A stretch of 64,000 nt of DNA from Marinobacter sp. X15-166B (GTDB lineage Bacteria; Pseudomonadota; Gammaproteobacteria; Pseudomonadales; Oleiphilaceae), in the NCBI RefSeq assembly GCF_001752365.1, contig NZ_MEIY01000001.1, forward strand, positions 3,068,247 through 3,132,246. The letters are read 5' to 3'. The notes beneath the pieces were generated by a model that saw nothing but the letters and a program-made list of their open reading frames with translations, was not told the origin of the DNA and did not search any database. Of the stretch, positions 1 through 7,820 are shown in pieces. How positions within the stretch are numbered: the stretch's first letter is position 1; each line of letters begins with the position of its first letter. A program made the position numbers and the translations under genes.

Positions 1-675
1 ATGGTCGCTGCCAGCGGATTCAGCCAGCAACTGGCCGTGGCGCAGCATCAAGCGGCGATCCAGCGGCGCGGCGACTTTGGGGCTGTGGGTCACCATCAGC
101 AGGCTGCTGCCGCTTTCGGCGACCAGTTCCAGTAGCAATTCAAGCACCGTGTCGGCGGTGGCTTCATCCAGATTGCCGGTGGGCTCGTCGGCCAGCAGCA
201 GCGCGGGGCGCGGGGCTAAAGCACGGCCAATGGCCAGACGTTGCTGCTGGCCTCCAGACAGTTGTTCCGGGTAGTGGCGTTCGCGCCCGGCGAGCCCCAG
301 ACGCGTGATCAGGTGGGCCGACCAGTCCGGCTGTTCCCGCCCCGCCAGGCGGGCCTGCAGGCGCAGGTTGTCTGCCACATTGAGGCTGGCGATGAGGTGA
401 AACTGCTGGAACACCAGCCCGAGCGCTCCCCGTCTGAGCCGCGCCCGGCCGGCTTCATCCAGGCCGGCCAGCGATTGCCCCCCCAGCGACACCTCGCCCC
501 GGTCGGGCAGATCCAGCCCTGCAGCCAGGTGCAGCAGGGTCGATTTGCCGCTGCCCGATTCGCCCATCAGCGCCAGACTTTCTCCGGCGCGCAACTGCAG
601 GTCGACACCGCAGAGCACCCTCAGGGGGCCCTGGGGGGTGGCGTAGGTTTTGTGGACATGGCGAAACTCGAGCAT
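1..675 (-). CDS. ABC transporter ATP-binding protein, LolD-like (partial, 3' end outside window)
   Basis: The minus strand is open from an ATG at 675 to the window edge, giving 225 residues without a stop. Walker A GESGSGKST is at residues 38-46, the Q-loop at VFQQF (88-92), the signature LSGGQQQR at 139-146 and Walker B LLLADEPTGNLD at 159-170, followed by a switch-region VTHS. Spacing and sequence match the MacB/LolD/YbbA branch, which powers FtsX-like permeases in lipoprotein release, macrolide export or peptide export. The permease partner should lie left of the window and would decide the substrate. The long plus-strand frame across this region is its antisense shadow. Confidence 0.9.
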   Translation of the reverse strand, partial: MLEFRHVHKTYATPQGPLRVLCGVDLQLRAGESLALMGESGSGKSTLLHLAAGLDLPDRGEVSLGGQSLAGLDEAGRARLRRGALGLVFQQFHLIASLNVADNLRLQARLAGREQPDWSAHLITRLGLAGRERHYPEQLSGGQQQRLAIGRALAPRPALLLADEPTGNLDEATADTVLELLLELVAESGSSLLMVTHSPKVAAPLDRRLMLRHGQLLAESAGSDH

Positions 676-831
676 ATCGCGCTCCCGGTTGCTGTCAGTC
701 TCGATGGTGACATAAAACCCTGCCCGGCCCCAGTTTTTGAGGGTTTCGGGGCGCCACGCGGGCGGTGTAGGATAGTAGGGGTACCTGTGGTCGATCACAC
801 ATGCACGCAGCCAAAAGGACAGACCCACACC

Positions 832-1500
832 ATGTTGACACAAACCAATCGACTTTCCGTGACCGCCCGGCTGGCCAGTCTGTGCTGTCAGCTGCTGATT
901 TTCAGCGGCTGCAGTTCCATGTACTACAGTGCCATGGAGAAACTGGGCGTGGAGAAACGCGACATACTGGTGGACCGGGTGGGCGAGGCGCGCGATGCGC
1001 AAAGTGACGCCAGTGAAACCTTTCGCTCGTCGCTGGAGCAGTTCCAGAGCGTGGTCGACACTCCGGATACGGCGTTGCAGGAAAAGTATGACGTGATCAG
1101 TGCCGCCTATGACAAGAGTAGCCAGGCGGCAGCGCGGGTGCGGGAGCGCATTGAGAAGGTTGAAGATGTGTCCGAGGATCTGTTCGATGAATGGGAAGAT
1201 GAGCTGGGCCGCTACGAGAGTGCGTCTTTGCGTCAGAACAGCGCACGACGTCTGGAAGAAACCCGCGACCGCTACCAGAGTCTGATCGCCCGCATGCACC
1301 GGGTGGAAAAGCGTATGGACCCGGTGCTGGAGGCGTTTGAAGATCAGGTGCTGTATCTCAAGCACAATCTCAACGCCCAGGCCATCGGCGCGCTGGAAGG
1401 GGAGCTGGGGCAGATCCGCGAGAATGTGGACAGCCTGATTCGCGCAATGGAAACCTCAATCGCGGAATCCGAAGCGTTCATCCAGCGCTTTCGTGAGTGA
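832..1500 (+). CDS. DUF2959 family lipoprotein
   Basis: 222 aa. The N-terminus is a lipoprotein signal: a hydrophobic stretch ending in LLIFSGC with the lipidated Cys at residue 27. The rest is charged and strongly helical (for example ARVRERIEKVEDVSEDLF), predicted to form coiled coils. It matches what I know of DUF2959, a family of gammaproteobacterial envelope proteins of unknown function. The ATG at 832 is chosen because the frame upstream (from 241) is only antisense to the ABC ATPase and the signal peptide starts here. It is divergent from the ATPase with about 156 bp between them, which must hold both promoters. Confidence 0.8.
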   Translation: MLTQTNRLSVTARLASLCCQLLIFSGCSSMYYSAMEKLGVEKRDILVDRVGEARDAQSDASETFRSSLEQFQSVVDTPDTALQEKYDVISAAYDKSSQAAARVRERIEKVEDVSEDLFDEWEDELGRYESASLRQNSARRLEETRDRYQSLIARMHRVEKRMDPVLEAFEDQVLYLKHNLNAQAIGALEGELGQIRENVDSLIRAMETSIAESEAFIQRFRE

Positions 1501-1591
1501 GACCGGCCGGAGGCGCGAGGGCCGCGCGGTGAAAGGTGAAGGGATCTTCTAAGCTTGAATCAGTACCGGGCAAGTCAGGGGGCAACCGTGT

Positions 1592-2287
1592 ATGGCTGAC
1601 AAAGAACTTCGTGCCAAATCGGATAAGCAGGCGATCGACCAGTTTATCCATCAAGTGCGCACCCTGCCCAAGGGCGGCGGCGGGCAGGGCCGGTTGATTT
1701 TTGCGCTGGATGCCACCGCCAGCCGGGAGGCCACGTGGGACCAGGCGTGCCATCTGCAGAGTGAACTGTTCCTGGCCACCCGGGCGTTGGGCGGCCTGTC
1801 GATCCAGCTGTGCTATTACCGGGGGTTCCGGGAGTTCAAAGCGACCGGTTTTGTCAGCCAGACGGGGCAACTGCTCCAACTGATGAACGCCGTCACCTGT
1901 CTGGGCGGCCACACCCAGATCAGCCGGGTATTGGCCCATGCCCGGGATGAGACCCGGGCCAAACCGGTGAAGGCGGTGGTGTTCATCGGTGATTGCTGCG
2001 AGGAGCCGGTGGACGACCTCTGTCATCTGGCCGGCGAGCTGGGCATGTTGCGCACCCCGGTGTTCATGTTTCACGAGGGAGGGGACGCTCACGCCCGGGC
2101 GGTGTTTCAGCAAGTGAGCAAACTGTCGGGGGGCGCCTATGCCCCCTTTGACCGTAACAGCCCCCGGGTGCTCAAGGATCTTATGGCCGCGGTGGCGGTC
2201 TATGCTTCTGGAGGAGCCAAGGCGCTGCAAGATTTTTCCAGCCGCAGCTCCCCGGAAGTGAAACGTCTGACCCGGCAGATCAGATAA
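1592..2287 (+). CDS. vWA-like domain protein
   Basis: 231 aa, no signal peptide. After a short charged N-terminus, LIFALDATASREATWD (about residues 35-50) resembles the D-x-T/S-x-S MIDAS strand of von Willebrand A domains, with the first serine replaced by T (DATAS). Later strands VKAVVFIGDCCEE and LGMLRTPVFMFHEG fit the alternating beta/alpha fold. It is probably cytoplasmic and metal-binding; the partner is unknown. The next gene, a membrane J-domain protein, starts 20 bp downstream on the same strand, so the two are probably co-transcribed and functionally linked. Exact function not recognised. Confidence 0.65.
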   Translation: MADKELRAKSDKQAIDQFIHQVRTLPKGGGGQGRLIFALDATASREATWDQACHLQSELFLATRALGGLSIQLCYYRGFREFKATGFVSQTGQLLQLMNAVTCLGGHTQISRVLAHARDETRAKPVKAVVFIGDCCEEPVDDLCHLAGELGMLRTPVFMFHEGGDAHARAVFQQVSKLSGGAYAPFDRNSPRVLKDLMAAVAVYASGGAKALQDFSSRSSPEVKRLTRQIR

Positions 2288-2307
2288 CGCAGAGTCCCCA
2301 TGAACCG

Positions 2308-3063
2308 GTGGGCCCACGGGCCCGGAGTATCCGAGTGCCACTGACGCTTTTGGTAGTCGCAATGACCGTGCTTGCCTGGGTCTGGTTACGCCAGCAGCCG
2401 GCCAATCAGCGCGCTTACGCGGTCCTCAAACTAGTGGTGGTGGCCGCCACCCTGATGGTGATTACCATGGTGATCACCGGCCGCCTGCATTTTCTGGTGG
2501 CGTTGCTGGCGTTCCTGTGGCCGGCGGTGCGGCGCATACTGACCTCGATTCTGATGGGGGGGGTGGCCGGCGCCGGTCGCGGCGACCCCGGAGCCACTGC
2601 GGGCAACCAGTCTCACGTGGCCAGCGAGATCCTCAGCATGACCCTGGATCACGACTCCGGCACCATGAGCGGCACGGTGTTGAAAGGGCCTATGGCGGGC
2701 CGGGCATTGGCGGATCTGGGGGAGGACGAATTCATCACTCTGCTGCGCTATTGCCGCGCCCACGATGAAGATTCGGCCCGGTTGCTGGAGTCCTATCTGG
2801 ACCGGCGCTTCGGGGATTCCTGGCGCGCCGACGATCCGGGCGGCGATGACGCAGAGCATCAGGACCATAACCCCCAAGGCGGTGGCGGACCGCTGACCGA
2901 AAGCGAAGCACTGGATATTCTGGGGCTCGCGCCGGGCGCCAGCCGGGAGGAAATCATTCAGGCCCATCGACGGTTGATGCAGAAAATGCACCCGGACCGC
3001 GGCGGCAGCAATTATCTGGCGGCCCGTGTGAATGAGGCCAAAGACCGGTTATTGGGGGAGTAG
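2308..3063 (+). CDS. membrane-anchored J-domain (DnaJ/TIM14-like) protein
   Basis: 251 aa from a GTG start; the start is uncertain, with GTG at 2335 and ATG at 2362 as alternatives. Two hydrophobic segments (about residues 10-27 and 40-80) form an N-terminal membrane anchor. A middle part with DDDHDSGTMSG-like acidic sequence is followed by a C-terminal J domain (about 195-251) containing the HPD tripeptide in MQKMHPDRGGSNYLA, the motif that stimulates Hsp70 ATPase. The short C-terminal J domain resembles TIM14/Pam18-type proteins rather than full DnaJ with zinc fingers. It probably recruits DnaK to the inner membrane, perhaps with the vWA protein upstream. The client is unknown. Confidence 0.8.
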   Translation: MGPRARSIRVPLTLLVVAMTVLAWVWLRQQPANQRAYAVLKLVVVAATLMVITMVITGRLHFLVALLAFLWPAVRRILTSILMGGVAGAGRGDPGATAGNQSHVASEILSMTLDHDSGTMSGTVLKGPMAGRALADLGEDEFITLLRYCRAHDEDSARLLESYLDRRFGDSWRADDPGGDDAEHQDHNPQGGGGPLTESEALDILGLAPGASREEIIQAHRRLMQKMHPDRGGSNYLAARVNEAKDRLLGE

Positions 3064-3076
3064 ACGAGCGGAGAGT

Positions 3077-3102
3077 CGCCCGCCACTGTGCAGCGGCGGG
3101 CG
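3077..3102. terminator. GC-rich hairpin between convergent genes
   Basis: A perfect 8-bp inverted repeat, CGCCCGCC (3077-3084) and GGCGGGCG (3095-3102) with a 10-nt loop, sits in the 54-bp gap between the convergent J-domain gene and dctM. There is no strong T-tract on either side, so its efficiency is uncertain. Confidence 0.5.
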
Positions 3103-3117
3103 GTTGGCACGGGCAGG

Positions 3118-4449
3118 TCAGCCCAGCATCATGGCCGGCAAGCCGGTAATCAGCCAGGGGAAGAACGCCATGAGGACGCAGGCAAGCACGATCAGCGCCA
3201 CGAACGGAATCACCGCCTTGTACAGGTCGAGGATTTCCACACCGTCGGGCGCTACCCCTTTGAGGTAAAACAGGGCGTAGCCAAACGGTGGCGTCAGGAA
3301 CGACGTCTGCAGGACCACTGCGACCATCACCACGAACCACAACATGTCCACCCCGAGGGCGTCGATGATGGGCAGCATGATCGGGAAGCTGAGCAGCACG
3401 ATGCCGGTCCAGTCGAGGAACATCCCCAGCACGAACACCAGAAACAGCATCAGGAACAAAGCCCCCATGGTACCGCCGGGGATGGCCAGCACCAGATCGC
3501 TGATCACGCTCATTCCGCCACCGCGGGAGAACACCCCGGTGAAAGCCGTGGCGCCAACCATCACCAGCATCACCATGGTGGTGGTCTTGCTGGCATCGAT
3601 AAGGGTGTTGTAGCAAGTCGAGAGTTTGCGGTCCCCGAAGGTCATGAACAGCACAAAGGCGATGAACACGCCGATGGCCGAGGCTTCCGTAGCTGTGGCG
3701 ATACCGGTGAACAGCGCGCCCAGCACGCCAAGAATCAGGGCCATGGGCGGAACAACGTACTTGACCAGCATCACCAGCAGTTCACGGGTGCTGGTCTGGG
3801 CGCGTTCTTCCGGCGGCACCTTCGGACCATACTGCGGCTTGATGTAACAGATGATCAGCACGTAAAGGGCGTACATCACCCCCAGCATCAGCCCGGGTAC
3901 CAGGGCACCCGCAAACAGGGCGCCGACCGAGACCGGCGAGTAACTGGCCATCAGAATGAGCATGATGCTGGGCGGGATCAGAATACCCAGGCAACCGCTG
4001 GCCATGATGACCCCGGCACTCAGCTCCTTGTTGTAGCCGTATTTGAGCATGGGCACCAGCGCGATCATGCCCATCACCGCGATTGAGGCACCCACGATGC
4101 CGGTGGTGGCCGCCAGCAGTACCGATACGATGACCACCGTCAACGCCAGTCCACCCCGCAGGTTGGCCAGCAACAGGCGCAGTGCGTCGAACATTTTCTC
4201 GGTGACCCCCGAGTCGTTCAAGAAACGCGCCATCAGCACAAACAGGGGGATTGCCACCAGCACGTAGTTGTCCATGGCGTTGCCATAGATGTTGTTGATC
4301 AGGGTACCCATCACGTTCAGGCCGGGGCCCAAGAGGGCACCAATCACTGCGACGCCACCCAGTACAAACGCCAGGGGGTGGCCCATGAACAGGCCCACCA
4401 TCAACCCGGCAAACATGACCAGGGTGAGCATTTCCGGACTTATATTCAT
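3118..4449 (-). CDS. dctM: TRAP transporter large permease (DctM)
   Basis: 443 aa with about 12-13 hydrophobic segments through its whole length. The motifs fit the DctM/SiaM large subunit: VAIPLFVLMARFLNDSGV near the start, ASGCLGILIPPSIMLILMA in the middle and a C-terminal LSFPIMLPIIDALGVD. It is the transport subunit of a tripartite ATP-independent periplasmic transporter, a sodium-coupled importer of organic acids. Its ATG overlaps the dctQ stop by 4 nt (4446-4449), so the two are translationally coupled. It is the last gene of the dctP-dctQ-dctM operon. Confidence 0.93.
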   Translation of the reverse strand: MNISPEMLTLVMFAGLMVGLFMGHPLAFVLGGVAVIGALLGPGLNVMGTLINNIYGNAMDNYVLVAIPLFVLMARFLNDSGVTEKMFDALRLLLANLRGGLALTVVIVSVLLAATTGIVGASIAVMGMIALVPMLKYGYNKELSAGVIMASGCLGILIPPSIMLILMASYSPVSVGALFAGALVPGLMLGVMYALYVLIICYIKPQYGPKVPPEERAQTSTRELLVMLVKYVVPPMALILGVLGALFTGIATATEASAIGVFIAFVLFMTFGDRKLSTCYNTLIDASKTTTMVMLVMVGATAFTGVFSRGGGMSVISDLVLAIPGGTMGALFLMLFLVFVLGMFLDWTGIVLLSFPIMLPIIDALGVDMLWFVVMVAVVLQTSFLTPPFGYALFYLKGVAPDGVEILDLYKAVIPFVALIVLACVLMAFFPWLITGLPAMMLG

Positions 4450-4946
4450 GCCTGCTCCTCCAGCAGTTCCTGAATAGCGCGAATGACGATCGCAATTCCT
4501 TGCAGCAGAATCAGAACCGCCGCAATAAAGATGACGCCCTTGATCGGCCAGACCGGAATCGACACCATGCCGTAGGTGGTTTCACCGCGGCTGAATGAAC
4601 GCATGAAAAAACTCCAGCCGAGGTTGATCAGCATCCACATAAAGGGCGCAAAGAAGATCAGATAACCGATGATGTCGAGTATCGATTGCTTCTTGCGTGA
4701 GAGTAACCGTTTGACCACGTCAACTTCGACGTGAACATGGTGGCGCAACCCGTATGCCGCCATCAGCATGAAATGGGCCCCGAACAGCATCTTGGTGATG
4801 TCGAACGCCCAGTCGCTGGGACGACCGGTGAAGGTGCGCAATGCAATATCGTAAAGCACCACTAAGGTGATAATTGCAATTAGTGGTGCAATGATCCGCC
4901 CGAACAGTTCATTGAGCGTATCAATTGCCTTGGCAATTGCATTCAT
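4446..4946 (-). CDS. dctQ: TRAP transporter small permease (DctQ)
   Basis: 166 aa with four transmembrane segments (for example IIAPLIAIITLVVLYDIALR and PIKGVIFIAAVLILLQGIAI) and the conserved loop RPSDWAFDITKMLFGAHF, typical of DctQ. The ATG at 4946 is preferred over the TTG at 4961 because GGAG lies 7 nt upstream. It forms the membrane complex with DctM. A terminator-like hairpin separates it from dctP, so it is probably expressed at a lower level than the binding protein. Confidence 0.92.
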   Translation of the reverse strand: MNAIAKAIDTLNELFGRIIAPLIAIITLVVLYDIALRTFTGRPSDWAFDITKMLFGAHFMLMAAYGLRHHVHVEVDVVKRLLSRKKQSILDIIGYLIFFAPFMWMLINLGWSFFMRSFSRGETTYGMVSIPVWPIKGVIFIAAVLILLQGIAIVIRAIQELLEEQA

Positions 4947-4966
4947 GAGGGAACTCCGCAATCAAT

Positions 4967-5003
4967 ACCAAAAGAACCGCCCCGGTATCGGGTACCGAGG
5001 CGG
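4967..5003 (-). terminator. intercistronic terminator/attenuator between dctP and dctQ
   Basis: Read on the minus strand, CCGCCtCGGTA and TACCGgGGCGG form a stem of about 10 bp with a 5-nt loop (4977-5003), followed by TTCTTTTGG. This is a good intrinsic terminator shape just after the dctP stop and before dctQ. Partial read-through here would give more binding protein than permease, a common arrangement in binding-protein-dependent operons. Confidence 0.7.
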
Positions 5004-5014
5004 CGGTTAGGGCC

Positions 5015-6118
5015 TTAGAGGCAGGCTTCGATTTCTTTCAGCGAAGGCAGGTTTTCGATGGTGCGGCTCATGTTGAATGGCGCTGACACATCACGCCAGT
5101 TGGCGTAATGCTCCAGGTAGCTGACCATTGAGTGATACACCTTGGCGTGCATCTTGTTCTCACAGGCGCCGCGAACGATCACTTCATTGGTGACCTTCTG
5201 GATGTGGGCCAGATCTTCAGCCGAGAACTGGTTGATCTGTACACCCGCCTCGCGGAACTTGACGGTGCCTTCGGTGGAACCGCGCTCGGACCAGGCCAGT
5301 GACCAGGCCATGGTGGCGTCAGCGGCGATCTTCAGTTTTTCCTGAGTCTCCTCAGACAGTTTGTCCCACGCGTCTTTGTTGATCATGACGCCAAAGACAC
5401 TGGCCGACTGGTGCCAGCCGGGCGTGGCCCAGTGCTGAGCCACTTCGGCAAAGCCGGCCTCGTAGTCAACACCCGGTGTGGAGAACTCACCCGCGTCGAT
5501 CACACCACGCTCAATGCCCTGGTAAACCTCACCACCGGCGAGGGTGACCTGGGAACCACCGAGTTGCTCCAGTACACGCCCCTGGTCACGACCGGAAAGA
5601 CGCACGCGCTTGCCGTCGAGATCCGCCAGGCTCTTGATGGCAGTGCGGCCCATGAATCCGGATTCGTTGTTGGTGATGCCGTACGGCAGGTACACCATGT
5701 TGTAGTCGCCGTAGACTTCCTGGTAGAGGTCGAACCCGCCCCACTGCTGGATCCAGTTCAGGTAGTCCACGCCGTTGAACAGGCTGGTGGTGGTCGCCAG
5801 CGGTGAAAACGCCGGGTTGCGGCCTGCCCAGTAACCGGGCCAGTCGCCGGCGGCTTCTATACTGCCGGTTTCGGTGGCATCAAAGACTTCGGTACCGGGC
5901 ATCAAGGTTCCGCCGGCACGGAAGTTGATGGTCAGCTCATCCCCGGCAAGCTTGTTGACCAGGTCAACCCAGTGGCGATCGATTTCGATCAGCGCCAGGT
6001 TGTCCGGCCAGGTAGTGGTCATGGTCCATTTTTCTTGGGCCAACGCTGTCGTTGAGAAAGCGGTAAGTGCGACCGCAGCTGCTAGCCCGGTAATGGAAAA
6101 TTGGGTGGTTTTTTTCAT
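5015..6118 (-). CDS. dctP: TRAP transporter periplasmic solute-binding protein (DctP family, TakP-like)
   Basis: 367 aa. A classic Sec signal peptide ends in TALAQ at about residues 25-28. The mature protein has the DctP fold; LSGRDQGRVLEQLG (about 190-205) carries the arginine that typically holds the substrate carboxylate. TPGWHQ later in the chain resembles the 2-oxo-acid-binding TakP branch, so a small organic acid is the likely ligand (inference). Start ATG with GGGAAG upstream. It is first in the dctPQM operon; a perfect palindrome lies 69 bp upstream of the start. No transporter-specific sensor gene is next to it. Confidence 0.9.
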   Translation of the reverse strand: MKKTTQFSITGLAAAVALTAFSTTALAQEKWTMTTTWPDNLALIEIDRHWVDLVNKLAGDELTINFRAGGTLMPGTEVFDATETGSIEAAGDWPGYWAGRNPAFSPLATTTSLFNGVDYLNWIQQWGGFDLYQEVYGDYNMVYLPYGITNNESGFMGRTAIKSLADLDGKRVRLSGRDQGRVLEQLGGSQVTLAGGEVYQGIERGVIDAGEFSTPGVDYEAGFAEVAQHWATPGWHQSASVFGVMINKDAWDKLSEETQEKLKIAADATMAWSLAWSERGSTEGTVKFREAGVQINQFSAEDLAHIQKVTNEVIVRGACENKMHAKVYHSMVSYLEHYANWRDVSAPFNMSRTIENLPSLKEIEACL

Positions 6119-6186
6119 TTTATCTTCCCTGGAATGTAGCTTATGGAATTGTTTTTTTGATTCTCGGAAAAAGCGGAAGTCCGCAG

Positions 6187-6202
6187 TTGACGTTCACGTC
6201 AA
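6187..6202. promoter_or_regulatory. 16-bp palindrome upstream of dctP, candidate operator
   Basis: TTGACGT-TC-ACGTCAA is a perfect inverted repeat with a 2-bp centre, 69 bp upstream of the dctP ATG. Its length and symmetry fit a dimeric regulator (GntR or LacI-like). No cognate regulator is adjacent, so assignment is inference. Confidence 0.45.
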
Positions 6203-6536
6203 GTAGGTCTTGCCGAGCCCGTCAACTGCTTATTTATATTAGTATTAATGCTCCACCTAATGCAACAGCTGTGACCAACCGAGACAGCGCAACAACAATG
6301 ATACTGCGCAAGGCCACGCCGATGACGATCGCCGCCAGCGCATTGACGTCCGGACTGACGCCGTTGCGCTGCAGCATGCCATCAGCAATGGCATCAGGAA
6401 CGGTGTTCTGAAATCCGGGCGGAAGCAACTTGCGGTGACCGGTGTGACAGACGGGCTCAATCAGTGGCTTGCCTGGGTGCAAACGCGAAACCGGCCGCGG
6501 AGGCGGGCTCCGATGCCGGTTGGTTTCTGTGCCTGG
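6203..6536. other. gene-poor region without a confident gene
   Basis: Between the dctP upstream region and the small exported gene I see no convincing gene. A minus-strand frame at 6234-6482 (82 aa) ends in a hydrophobic stretch (NALAAIVIGVALRSIIVV) and could be a small membrane protein or a decayed fragment. It has no clear ribosome binding site and I recognise no family. Confidence 0.3.
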
Positions 6537-6737
6537 TTACCGTTCAGGGTGGTGTATGCCTGCCACGGCACCATGGTTTTTGGTCACCATATCAGCAGTT
6601 TTTGCTTTATCGTCAATGGTTTTGGTCGGATAGCTCGAAGCTTCGTTAATACGGTCCGCCAGACCGTCCATGGCAACTGCACTGCTGGCAGAGAGCGCCA
6701 GTAAAACAGAGGCCAGAATCGCAGTGATGGTCTTCAT
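6537..6737 (-). CDS. small exported protein of unknown function
   Basis: 66 aa starting MKTITAILASVLLALSASS, a clean Sec signal peptide with cleavage predicted after AVA (about residue 22). The mature part is a short polar peptide of about 44 aa. The ATG at 6737 is preferred over an upstream in-frame start because AAAGGGG lies about 8 nt before it and the signal peptide begins here. I do not recognise the family. It probably ends up in the periplasm. Neighbours give no hint: the TRAP operon on one side and a degraded RND gene on the other. Confidence 0.55.
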   Translation of the reverse strand: MKTITAILASVLLALSASSAVAMDGLADRINEASSYPTKTIDDKAKTADMVTKNHGAVAGIHHPER

Positions 6738-6869
6738 GACTACTACCCCTTTGCAGTTTGAAAGTTGCAAGCAAGACAAGTTCAAGGTGTCTGCTTGCCG
6801 TTACTGCTTAGACAAAGGGCCCTTAGGTTTGTTACGCCGGAAACATTAAAACATCAGCGGCTATCGCCT

Positions 6870-6998
6870 ATAAAAAGGCGATGGCAGCCGCTGGTGATTT
6901 GGTTAACCGTCCCGATTGCGGTCATTGGCGTAGTCGTCGGATTGGCGTCTTTTCTGGCGGCGGTTGAGTTCATGGCGATTCAGGTGTTCGCAGGAAGT
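6870..6998 (+). pseudogene. remnant of an RND-family efflux pump
   Basis: In the frame from 6870 the translation RRWQPLVIWLTVPIAVIG matches a strongly conserved stretch of RND/AcrB-type transporters (the second-half segment normally reading like PLVIWLTVPLALIGV). It is followed by FMA at the position where the family has GFMALLG. Similarity is lost on both sides after about 43 residues, and no start or other RND motif is present, so this is a decayed fragment of a gene of about 1000 codons. The longer open frame 6765-7112 around it is not a real protein in my view. Confidence 0.5.
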
Positions 6999-7057
6999 CC
7001 TTCTGCCCGAAGCGGGCGCAATGCGCGGCGGCCCTGCAGGCTGCCGCTGTCGGTTGG

Positions 7058-7681
7058 TCAGGGTTTGGGGCGGCGCATCTGGAATTTCTGGTCCGGCCCG
7101 ACGCTGAAATAATCGCCCGGTCCACCGGCACGCATCACCGGCTCGGCTGCCCCGGTGTCGAAAATACCGTCCCGGAGCAATTCCCGGGCAATGTGAACGC
7201 CAACCACCTCACCGAACACCACCCAGGTGTCGACTTTTTTCTGATTGGAATCCGCCAGTTGCACCACCTGGGACAGGCGGCACTCCAGCGAAACCGGGCT
7301 TTCAGCGACCCGGGGCACGGCAATCACCCGGGAGTCCGCCGGGGTCAGACCGGCGAGGGCAAATTCATCCACTTCCGGTGTCACCGTCGCCGAGGTTTCG
7401 TTCATTGCCTCACTCAGCGAGCGGGTCACCAGATTCCAGCAGAACTCACCGGTTTCCTCAGCATTGCGGACCGAATCCTTGTAGCCAATGCTGGCAAAGC
7501 CGACGATGGGCGGACGGTAATTGAACGCGTTGAAAAAACTGTAGGGCGCAAGATTGAGCACCCCGTCGCGGTTCTGCGTGGATATCCACCCGATGGGACG
7601 CGGGGCCACCAACGCGTTGAACGGATCGTGGGGCAGCCCGTGGCCGTTGGTGGGTTCGTAAAAATGGATATCGTCGTGCAT
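7058..7681 (-). CDS. flavin reductase family protein (FMN-binding split barrel)
   Basis: 207 aa. The N-terminal half has the family's typical block, NALVAPRPIGWISTQNRDG followed by NLAPYSFFNAFNYRPPIVGF, which forms the FMN-binding split barrel of the Flavin_Reduct/DIM6-NTAB family. These proteins use NAD(P)H and FMN to supply reduced flavin or to reduce small substrates. The start at 7681 (ATG) is favoured over a GTG at 7687 because GGAGG ends 6 nt upstream. It stands alone, divergent from the MuiA-family gene, and nothing nearby indicates a partner monooxygenase. Confidence 0.87.
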   Translation of the reverse strand: MHDDIHFYEPTNGHGLPHDPFNALVAPRPIGWISTQNRDGVLNLAPYSFFNAFNYRPPIVGFASIGYKDSVRNAEETGEFCWNLVTRSLSEAMNETSATVTPEVDEFALAGLTPADSRVIAVPRVAESPVSLECRLSQVVQLADSNQKKVDTWVVFGEVVGVHIARELLRDGIFDTGAAEPVMRAGGPGDYFSVGPDQKFQMRRPKP

Positions 7682-7820
7682 CTGCACCTCCGTCAGCGAT
7701 TGTTGTTCTGGCCCCCAGGATGGACAGGGCCCGACTGCATTTTCGTCAGGCAGACTAATACACTATGGTATGCACTGCTATGGCATAACCAAAAAACGCT
7801 TCCAACAAAAGGACTTCCCG

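Noticed and set aside
241..831. Long plus-strand open frame upstream of the DUF2959 gene
   Set aside because: It is antisense to a clear ABC ATPase and has no own motifs; the DUF2959 protein starts at 832 with a signal peptide.
3088..4086. Plus-strand frame of 332 codons rich in His and Gln
   Set aside because: It is the complement of the dctM membrane protein; its composition (many H, Q, D) is a by-product of hydrophobic codons read in antisense.
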